This document shows, one piece after another, positions 56,630-64,000 of a stretch of 64,000 nucleotides of DNA (position 1 is its first letter; each line of letters starts with the position of its first letter). A program made the translations under genes and the position numbers. Source of the stretch: an uncultured bacterium (lineage in GTDB: Bacteria > Bacillota > Clostridia > Oscillospirales > Oscillospiraceae); assembly GCA_946548895.1 (NCBI GenBank), contig CAMNQF010000001.1:141024-205023 (forward strand), in the 5' to 3' direction. The notes beneath the pieces were generated by a model. It ran no database searches. It was given only the letters and a program-made list of their open reading frames with translations, and was not told where the DNA came from.

Positions 56630-59600
56630 TTACTTGTACCAGACCGTGTAGGTCCCCGCGTTGGTCCCGGTGGGAACGGCCGCGGAATAGACCCCGTCCC
56701 TGGAGCTGGCGTAGAGGGTGTTTGCGTCCCCGCCGGCCACAAGGTCTTGCGTTGTGCCGTCGTACACCCGATCATTCGCGGTCAGGGCCGGCGCGGTCCC
56801 GTCCGCCTTGAAAATGGACGCGGTGGTGGTGCGCTGGATGGTGATGTCGTACTTCTGCGCGGTGGCGTCGGAGACAGGGTCGCCGGTGATGGTCACCGAC
56901 TTGCCGGCTCCCGCCTGGGCGTCGGCAAAGGCGCCCCGCAGGGCCGATGTGTCGATGCGGTCGGTCCCGGCCAGGGCCGGCTCCCATGTGACATGGATTC
57001 CGGCGTCCGTTGTGCCGTCGTACACCTTGTCGTCCGCGGTGACAATGGCCGTGACCGGCTTTTTCAGCGCGTTGAACGGATAGGTGGCCGTGGCCGTGTC
57101 ATAATTGCCGCCGCCTGTCTTGGTGGCGGTGATGGTGGCGGAACCCACGCCGACAATTGTGACAAACCCGTTGGCGTCGATTTCGGCGATGCCGGCGGGG
57201 TCGCAGGTCCACGTGACCGTGCCGCTGCCGGAGCCGCCCACCGCGCTCAGGGTAAAGGTGCCGCCGTAGTAGACCAGGCCGGGCTTGTTGACGATTTCCA
57301 GCGGGTTCTGAGGTGTTATGCTGATTTCGAACTCCGCCTCTGCCCCAGTGATCTCGTAGTTGCCGCCCGTAATATTCTGCACCTTGACCTTGTGCTTTCC
57401 AACGTCTTTCCAGTTTGTGGCGGAATCGTAGACGACGGTATACTCGCTGTCCGGGATCACGTTGTGCGCGGCGTCCCTGACCGTGACCTCGGGCCGCTTC
57501 ACGCTGCCGTCGTACTGCGCGCCGGGAGGCGTCAGCTCGATTTGCGGCGTTACGGTCTGTCTGGCAATGGCCGCGCTCACCGTCTTGGCCTCGCTGTCCG
57601 TGTGGTTGCCGTCGCCCTGGGCCTTGTAGTAGACCGTGTAGCTGCCGGCGTCCTTGGCCTTGGGGATGGAGGGCGTGAAATTGGCGCCGTCCAGGGAATA
57701 GACCATGACGCCGCCGGTCACAGCCCCCGCCGTGACCAGCTCCTGGGCCTGGCTGGCGTCGTAGGCCAGGGTGTTCGCCGCCGGTTCCCTATCCACCGTG
57801 GCCGCCGCCGCCAGGATGGACGCGGTGGCGGTGGCGGGGAAGGTAATCTCATAGTTGGCCGCTTTCGGGTCGGTAACCGCCGGGGCGGGGCCGGTTATGG
57901 TGATGGTTTTATTGGTCCCGGCGTTCTCATTGTCGAAGACGCCCGTCAGGTTCGGAATGCTGAACGTGTCCCCAAACACCAGGTCTCCTGGGGCCACCTT
58001 GGCCGTTACGGTGGCGTCCGTATTGCCGTCAAAGGGCTTGTCAACGCCAGTCAGCACAGCCGTCACCGGCTTCTTCCCCGCGGTGAACTCCCATGTGGCG
58101 GATACGTCGCTGTAATTGCCGCCCCTGGAGCGGGTCACCGTCACCGTGATGGGCGTGTTCACATCTTTCACGGTGAGCAGCCCGGTGGCGCTGATGGTGC
58201 TGTTGATCGTGCCGCCGCCGTTGGCCGCAGCGGCCCAGGTGATGGTCCCGGCGCCGGTGCCGCCCGAGACGCCCAGCTGGATGGTGTCGCCGTAGCGGAC
58301 CTGGGCCTTGGTGCCGGTGATGGAGATGGCCTCCTGGTCCGCCGCAACGATCTGAAACGTGCGGACATTGACCGTTCCATCCGCCGTCATGTCATAATTG
58401 GAGGTATCCGGCGTGGTGACCGTGACCGTGTAGGTGTCCACATCCACCATGCCAACGTTGCCGTTTGTTCCGGCAATGTCCACCTTGTATTCGTGCTCCG
58501 GGATCACCTGGCTGTGATCGTCGTAGACGGTGATGGCGGGCTTGTGCTGGCCGCCGTCGTACTTGAATGTGTCCGAGGACAGCGTGATGGTGGGCTTCGT
58601 CACCTTGTTTTTGGCGATCTCCACACTGAGGGCCGCCGGGTCCGTGTCGCTGTGGTTGGCGTCGCCCAGCACCTTCCAGTCCACGGTGTATGTGCCCACC
58701 GCGGAGGCCGCGGGAATGGCGGGGGAATAGTTTCCGCCGTTCACAGAGTAGACCACGGTGCCTTCGCCGCAGACGCCCGCTGTGACCAGCTCCTGGGACG
58801 CGCCGTTGTACTGCAAGCCGGTTTTTACCGTTGGGGCCGTAACGGAGGGGGCCGCCCTTGTGATCGTAAAGGAGGCCGTGCCGTTGACGATGTAGTTGCC
58901 GCCGTTGGCGTCGCTGACGGTGACCGTGGCGGTCCCGGCGTTCACGTTGTCCCGGTAGGACACGCTGTACTCGGGCTTGGCGGCGCCGGGACCGTCGATC
59001 ACCGTGCCGCCGTCCTGGACGGTGACAGCGGGCGTTTTCGCGGCGCCGTCATAGACATAGGAATCCTGCGCCAGCGTGATGGCGGCTGTGATCTCCTTGG
59101 GCTTGATGGTGGCGGACACCTGGCCGGGCGCGGTATCCCCATGGTTGGTGTCGCCCTTCACCATATAAAATACGGTGTATGTGCCCGCCGCTGTTTGCGT
59201 GGGAATGGACGCTTTATAGGGGCCTGCCAGCGACTCCGAATACACCACGGTGCCGCCGGTGGCCGCGCCCACCGTCACCAGCTCCTGCGCGGTTCCATCG
59301 TAGGTCAGGTCCTTGGCCTGGGGGCTGGAGGTCAGCACCGCGCCGGCTCTTCGGATGGCAAATTTCACCTCCTCGTCGGCAAAGGTATAGTTGCCCCCCG
59401 CCTTGGCCGTGACGGTCACGGTTGCCTCGCCAACATTCTTGTTGTTGGTGACGCTCGCGCTGTAGTCGCGTTCCGCCAGCACCGCGTTGTCGTCGGTCGC
59501 CGTCACCTTGACGGTGGGGGTCTTGTCGGTGCCGTCGTACTCATAGTAGTAGACGTTGGGCGTGACGGAGGTATCTGTCTTTAAGTCATTGCCGGACAGG

Positions 59601-62600
59601 GTGACCGCCACGGTGACCTGCCTGGGGTTGATATCGCCCTTGGCGGCGTCGGGATAGCTGACGGCGTACTTGGCGGGGTCAGCCGTTGTGGCCGCGTTGG
59701 AGGCGTCCAGCGTGACCGTCTTGCCGGTCCCGGCGTTGGCGTCCTCGTAGGCGCCCTTCAGTCCGCTGATGGTGAAGAGGTCGGCAGGGTCCACCAGGTC
59801 AGCGGTTTTCACCGCCGCCGTGATATCGGCATCAGCAACGCTGGTGGTCCCGTCGTAGTCCTTCGCCGCAATGGCCACCTCCGCCACCACCGGCTTGGGC
59901 TCCACGGTAAAGGTCCAGGCGTCGGTGGCGGGGGCGTAGTTGGGGACCGTCCGCTCCGCCGCCACCGTGACGGACCCGGTGCCCTTGATGGTGAGGACGC
60001 CCGTGCCGGGGTCGATTTCAGCGCTGGCGCCGCCCGCCGTGATGCTCCATTTCACCGTCCCGTTGCCGGAACCGCCGCTGGCCTCCAGTGTGGTGACGGT
60101 GTCGCCGTAATGGACGTGTTCGGGCTTGCCGGTGATGTTCAGCGCACCCTGGGTCGCCGCTTTGATCTCAACCTGAGCCTTTGCGGTGAACGAATAATTT
60201 CCGTTGGCCACATTCGTGATGGTGGCCGTATAGGCGCCGGCGGCTGTCAGCAGTCCGTCTGTAACCGCCGTATCGTCATTCGCCCATGTGACCGTGTACT
60301 GGTCCGGGTCGATCACGGTTTTGCCGTCCTTGACCGTGACCTTCGGTTCCTTCTTCCTGCCGTCGTACAGGAAGGAGGACTCCGACAGCTCCACCACAGG
60401 GGTGACGGGCTTGGGCGCGATGATCACGGAGACAGGGTCCGCGTTTACGGCCACGCCGGTGTAGTTGTCGGTTTCGTCCACCCTGTAATAGACGGTGTAG
60501 GTGCCGGCGTCGGTCCCGGCAGGGACCTCCGGGGAGAAGCTGGCCCCATCCAGGGAGTACACCAGGAAGCCCACGTTGGTCTGGCCCGCCGTGACCAGCG
60601 CCTGGGGCTGGCCGCTGTAGGTCAGCGGGTCGATCTTCTCAGGAGCGGTGGTGATCGCTGCCGCCGCTTTGGTGATATTCGCGGTCACCGTGCCGGGGAA
60701 ACGGATGTCGTATTTGGACGCGTCCGCGCCGGCCACCCGGACGTTGGAGGTATCCAGCGCCACCGTTTTTGCCGTGCCGGCAGAAGGGGTGTCAAAGGCG
60801 GCGGTGATGCTGGCCGGGTCGATGGTCACCGTGTCGCCGTTGATCGTGGTGATACCGGCGGAGGCCACCGTGGCGGTCGTGTTCCCGTCGTAGGGCTTGT
60901 TGTTGACCGTGACCGACGCCGTCACAGGCTTGGGCGCGGCGGTGAAGGTCCACTGGTCGGAGACCGGCAGGTAGTTTTGATCCCCGGGATTGGTGGCCGT
61001 GATGGTGGCCTTGCCCACCCCCGTAATCTCCACGTCGCCGGTGGCCGGGTCCACGCTGGCGGCGCCCGTCGCGCTCCAGGCCACGGCGCTGCCGCTGGAG
61101 CCGCCGCTGGTGGTCAGCGTGAAGGTGCCGCCGTAGACGGCGGCGTCGGGTTTGTCCCCGATTGACAGCGGCGCCTGGGCGGTCTTGCCGATGGTGAAGT
61201 CCGCCGTATTGGCGGCAACGCCGGTCAGATCGTAGTTGCCCCCCGGGGCGTCAGAGATGGTAATAGTGTAGGTGCCCTGGTTCGCCGGGGCGGGGTCGCT
61301 GCATACCCATGTGTACTCCTCCTCCGGCAGCACCGTCCTGCCGTCCTTGACCGTGACCGCGGGCAGCTTGACCGTGCCGTCGTACTCAAAGGCGTCGGGG
61401 TTCAGCTCGATGGCGATGCCGGTCAGCGGCTTGCGCTGGATGGTCACGGACACGGACCGCACCGCCAGGCTGTTGTGGTTCTTATCGCCCACAACCTTAT
61501 AATAGACGGTGTAGGTCCCCGCGTTGGTGCCCGTGGGGATGGCCGCGCCATAGGTGCTGGTGGCGCTGTTCAGCGCGTACAGGACCTCGCCGCCGCTTGC
61601 CGTACCCGGGACCAGCAGCTCATGGACCATGCCGTCGTAGGTGAGGTCCGCCGCCTTCGGCTCCGGATTGAACACAATATCCGCCTTCTGGATCACAAAT
61701 GTGGTGGAGCCCGTCACGGTGTAATTGCCGTTCGGCTTGGCGGTGATGTTCACCGTGGCTTTGCCGGCGTCGGTGTTGTCGTCATAGACAATGTTGTATT
61801 CACCCGCGCCGATGACCGTGCTGCCGTCTTTGACCACGGCCTTGGGCTCCTTCGCCGTGCCGTCATAGGTGTAGCTGACGAGCGGATCGCCATGCTCATC
61901 AAGCAGCTCGATGGTGGGGTTATCCACCCTCTTGGGGGCGATGGTGACGGACACATGACCCACATCGGAATCGCTGTGGTTGGCGTCCCCCGCCACCTTG
62001 TAATATACGGTGTATTCAGCGGCTTTGAACCCGGTGGGTAGGTCCGCCGAATAGGTCCCATTCTCATCATTCACGCAGTAGACCATGGTGCCGCCGGACC
62101 CTGTGCCCGCGGTCACAAGCTTTTGATCCCTGTTGCTGAAGGTGAGCGGGTCGCCCGCCGGCTCCGGGGCGGCGATGACCTGGGCCTGCTCCTTGTCAAT
62201 GGTAAAGGTTGCTGTAACAGGGGCGTTTTCAAACGTGTAGTTTCCGCCGTCCCTGGCCGTGGCGGTGACGGTGGCGGTGCCCACGTTGACGTTGCCGCTG
62301 TACGCCACCGTATACTCGCCGACCGGGATCACGGTGGCGCCATCCGTCAGAGTGACAGCCGGTTCCTTGGGGCCGCCGTCGTAGACAAACCTGTCCTGGT
62401 CCAGCGTGATGACGGGCGACACCGGCTTTTTGGCAATCTCCGCGTCCACACTGGCCGGAGCAAGGCCGGTGTAATTGGGGGTCTCCACGATACGGTACCA
62501 GACGGTGTAAATGCCCGCGTTGACGCCCTTGGGGAAATTGGTGGAATAGGGGCCGTCCTCGCTCAGGGCGTACTCCACATCTACGCCCGCTGTGTCTACC

Positions 62601-63919
62601 ACCGCCCCGGCGCCGATCAACACCTGATCGGCCCCATTGTAGGTTAAGCTTGCGGGCGCCGGCGCCGTTGTAATATGCACGACCGCCTTGTGGATGGTGG
62701 CCTTGACGGCAGCGGAGGCGCTGGAGTAGGAGACATCGTAGTGCTGGGAATTGTTGCCGCTGATGGCCGCGCCCGCGGTAACCACGGCCACAGGCTTATC
62801 CACACCGGCGTTTTCGTTGTCGAAGGCGCCGGTCAGGCCTGTGATGGTAATGATATCCCCCGGCAGAACGCCCTGCTCCACCACGGCGTGGACGGTGGCG
62901 GCGGCGCTGCCGTCATAGAATTTGTCCTCCGCCGTCACGGTGGCGGTGACCGGCTTTTTCTTCGCGGTAAGCGTCCAGGCGGCGGTGGCGTCCTCGTAGT
63001 TGGCCACGCCTGTGACCGGGTCTCTGCCGGACTTGGTGGCTCTTACCGTGGCCGAACCATCGCCAATGATGACAACCTGCCCGCTCTGCCGGTCCACCGC
63101 AGCCACATCCGCGCCATCCACGATCTCCCAGCTGATGAGGCCGTTGCCCGAGCCGCCGGAGGTGCCCAGGGTAAACTGGTCCCCGTAGGTGACGGTATCG
63201 GGCTGTTTGGTGATGGACAGGGCATCCTGAGTCCGATGGGTGATTTGGAACGGAGCTTCCACCTTTGCAATGTCATAGTTGCCGCCGGGCTTGTCGGTGA
63301 CGACCGCTTTTGCCGGGTTGTCCTGGGTGCTCACATTTCGGTTGTTGACATACTCGAGCTGGTACTCGGTATCCGGCAGGACGGCGTTCAGATCCCCGTC
63401 TTTGACCGTGACCGCCGGCCGCTTATATCCGCCGTCATACAGGTATGTATCATCGGACAGGGTGACCACCGGCGTGAGCTGTTTGCGCAGGATTTCCACG
63501 CCGGCGACCTTGGCGGGGTCCGGGGTGAGGGCAATGTAGTTGTCGGTCACATCTACGGTGTACCAGACCTGATACTCCCCCGCGCCGGTGCCGGTGGGGA
63601 TGTCGGCGGAGTAGGGGCCGTTTGCATCCACCGCAAATTTGATCTCCAGGCCGTCGCCCACCGCCGCGGGGACCAGCGTGCCCCCGGTGACCAGCGCCTG
63701 GGCGGCGCCGTTGTAAGTCGGCTTTATGGCAATAGGGGCCATGGCAATCGGGCTGATTTTGCGAATGGTCAGCGTGATCGGGTCGCTGACCGCGGCCTCG
63801 AAGTTTGGCATCTCCGGGAGGCTGGCGATCACGTCATAGGTGCCCGCGTCCTTGGGCAGGCCGCCGGTGTAGTCCGTATCCCCCTGCTTTCTGTAAGAAT
63901 ACTGGAGATATCCCTGCAA
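56630..63919 (-). CDS. Giant repetitive surface protein, N-terminal part, same frame as 49148-56629 and separated from it by one TAA codon
   Basis: Ends ...GTNAGTYTVWYK-TAA, next codon ATG continues MGDANHRDSEPQAVQVAI of the same repeat. TTG/in-frame start at 63919 without signal peptide. Confidence 0.8.
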   Translation of the reverse strand: MQGYLQYSYRKQGDTDYTGGLPKDAGTYDVIASLPEMPNFEAAVSDPITLTIRKISPIAMAPIAIKPTYNGAAQALVTGGTLVPAAVGDGLEIKFAVDANGPYSADIPTGTGAGEYQVWYTVDVTDNYIALTPDPAKVAGVEILRKQLTPVVTLSDDTYLYDGGYKRPAVTVKDGDLNAVLPDTEYQLEYVNNRNVSTQDNPAKAVVTDKPGGNYDIAKVEAPFQITHRTQDALSITKQPDTVTYGDQFTLGTSGGSGNGLISWEIVDGADVAAVDRQSGQVVIIGDGSATVRATKSGRDPVTGVANYEDATAAWTLTAKKKPVTATVTAEDKFYDGSAAATVHAVVEQGVLPGDIITITGLTGAFDNENAGVDKPVAVVTAGAAISGNNSQHYDVSYSSASAAVKATIHKAVVHITTAPAPASLTYNGADQVLIGAGAVVDTAGVDVEYALSEDGPYSTNFPKGVNAGIYTVWYRIVETPNYTGLAPASVDAEIAKKPVSPVITLDQDRFVYDGGPKEPAVTLTDGATVIPVGEYTVAYSGNVNVGTATVTATARDGGNYTFENAPVTATFTIDKEQAQVIAAPEPAGDPLTFSNRDQKLVTAGTGSGGTMVYCVNDENGTYSADLPTGFKAAEYTVYYKVAGDANHSDSDVGHVSVTIAPKRVDNPTIELLDEHGDPLVSYTYDGTAKEPKAVVKDGSTVIGAGEYNIVYDDNTDAGKATVNITAKPNGNYTVTGSTTFVIQKADIVFNPEPKAADLTYDGMVHELLVPGTASGGEVLYALNSATSTYGAAIPTGTNAGTYTVYYKVVGDKNHNSLAVRSVSVTIQRKPLTGIAIELNPDAFEYDGTVKLPAVTVKDGRTVLPEEEYTWVCSDPAPANQGTYTITISDAPGGNYDLTGVAANTADFTIGKTAQAPLSIGDKPDAAVYGGTFTLTTSGGSSGSAVAWSATGAASVDPATGDVEITGVGKATITATNPGDQNYLPVSDQWTFTAAPKPVTASVTVNNKPYDGNTTATVASAGITTINGDTVTIDPASITAAFDTPSAGTAKTVALDTSNVRVAGADASKYDIRFPGTVTANITKAAAAITTAPEKIDPLTYSGQPQALVTAGQTNVGFLVYSLDGASFSPEVPAGTDAGTYTVYYRVDETDNYTGVAVNADPVSVIIAPKPVTPVVELSESSFLYDGRKKEPKVTVKDGKTVIDPDQYTVTWANDDTAVTDGLLTAAGAYTATITNVANGNYSFTAKAQVEIKAATQGALNITGKPEHVHYGDTVTTLEASGGSGNGTVKWSITAGGASAEIDPGTGVLTIKGTGSVTVAAERTVPNYAPATDAWTFTVEPKPVVAEVAIAAKDYDGTTSVADADITAAVKTADLVDPADLFTISGLKGAYEDANAGTGKTVTLDASNAATTADPAKYAVSYPDAAKGDINPRQVTVAVTLSGNDLKTDTSVTPNVYYYEYDGTDKTPTVKVTATDDNAVLAERDYSASVTNNKNVGEATVTVTAKAGGNYTFADEEVKFAIRRAGAVLTSSPQAKDLTYDGTAQELVTVGAATGGTVVYSESLAGPYKASIPTQTAAGTYTVFYMVKGDTNHGDTAPGQVSATIKPKEITAAITLAQDSYVYDGAAKTPAVTVQDGGTVIDGPGAAKPEYSVSYRDNVNAGTATVTVSDANGGNYIVNGTASFTITRAAPSVTAPTVKTGLQYNGASQELVTAGVCGEGTVVYSVNGGNYSPAIPAASAVGTYTVDWKVLGDANHSDTDPAALSVEIAKNKVTKPTITLSSDTFKYDGGQHKPAITVYDDHSQVIPEHEYKVDIAGTNGNVGMVDVDTYTVTVTTPDTSNYDMTADGTVNVRTFQIVAADQEAISITGTKAQVRYGDTIQLGVSGGTGAGTITWAAAANGGGTINSTISATGLLTVKDVNTPITVTVTRSRGGNYSDVSATWEFTAGKKPVTAVLTGVDKPFDGNTDATVTAKVAPGDLVFGDTFSIPNLTGVFDNENAGTNKTITITGPAPAVTDPKAANYEITFPATATASILAAAATVDREPAANTLAYDASQAQELVTAGAVTGGVMVYSLDGANFTPSIPKAKDAGSYTVYYKAQGDGNHTDSEAKTVSAAIARQTVTPQIELTPPGAQYDGSVKRPEVTVRDAAHNVIPDSEYTVVYDSATNWKDVGKHKVKVQNITGGNYEITGAEAEFEISITPQNPLEIVNKPGLVYYGGTFTLSAVGGSGSGTVTWTCDPAGIAEIDANGFVTIVGVGSATITATKTGGGNYDTATATYPFNALKKPVTAIVTADDKVYDGTTDAGIHVTWEPALAGTDRIDTSALRGAFADAQAGAGKSVTITGDPVSDATAQKYDITIQRTTTASIFKADGTAPALTANDRVYDGTTQDLVAGGDANTLYASSRDGVYSAAVPTGTNAGTYTVWYK

Positions 63920-64000
63920 GTCGTCTATTGTAGATATAATATTGATTAGTGGTTATCCCTTTAGCTCAGCCAGACGGAAGTGCTAACGGCCAGGACCAGA

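Noticed and set aside
49178-59584. 3468-aa plus-strand ORF antisense to the giant surface gene
   Set aside because: Low-complexity Gly/Arg/His/Val-rich shadow translation of a repetitive, GC-rich coding strand; no domain motifs, and the minus strand has clear repeats and SLH domains.
63945-64000. tRNA-like stretch (tttagctcagccagacgg...) at the right edge
   Set aside because: Contains a TAGCTCAG-like D-arm string but no convincing D-stem, anticodon or T-arm within the visible bases; could only be judged with sequence beyond 64000.

Overview
The window is a GC-rich Firmicutes (Clostridia/Oscillospiraceae-like) chromosomal segment. Assignments come from protein-motif reading only; no searches were run. 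Left to right: (i) a minus-strand cell-division/peptidoglycan operon (ftsE-ftsX-M23 hydrolase-S41 protease); (ii) a six-gene minus-strand MoxR AAA+/VWA/SWIM/DUF5682-type operon resembling E. coli yehLMPQ; (iii) an acyl-CoA catabolic operon facing two overlapping TetR genes, then an iron-dependent alcohol dehydrogenase; (iv) a heterodimeric ABC exporter preceded by two tandem promoter / ~35-aa ORF / terminator units whose peptides share an SGxLGYLCxxG C-terminus; (v) a PucR-like regulator divergent from an SLH-esterase-CocE fusion, with three shared operator-like palindromes; (vi) an rpoN (sigma-54) gene broken at two homopolymer tracts; (vii) a two-gene operon of Ski2-like SF2 helicases, the second carrying a C-terminal TIR-like domain (candidate defence system); (viii) mnmA and HxlR/TetR regulators; (ix) a tyrosine recombinase beside a ~198-bp segment bounded by 24-bp inverted repeats and containing an outward-facing sigma-A-like promoter, followed by a REC-GGDEF protein, a PilZ protein and a sortase-anchored adhesin (a probable phase-variable c-di-GMP/adhesion module); (x) a giant repetitive SLH surface protein of about 4.9k codons, interrupted by one in-frame stop and lacking a visible N-terminal signal peptide. 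The top candidates for new biology are the helicase/helicase-TIR pair, the invertible promoter module and the twin GYLC leader peptides. No rRNA, confident tRNA, CRISPR array or transposase was recognised.
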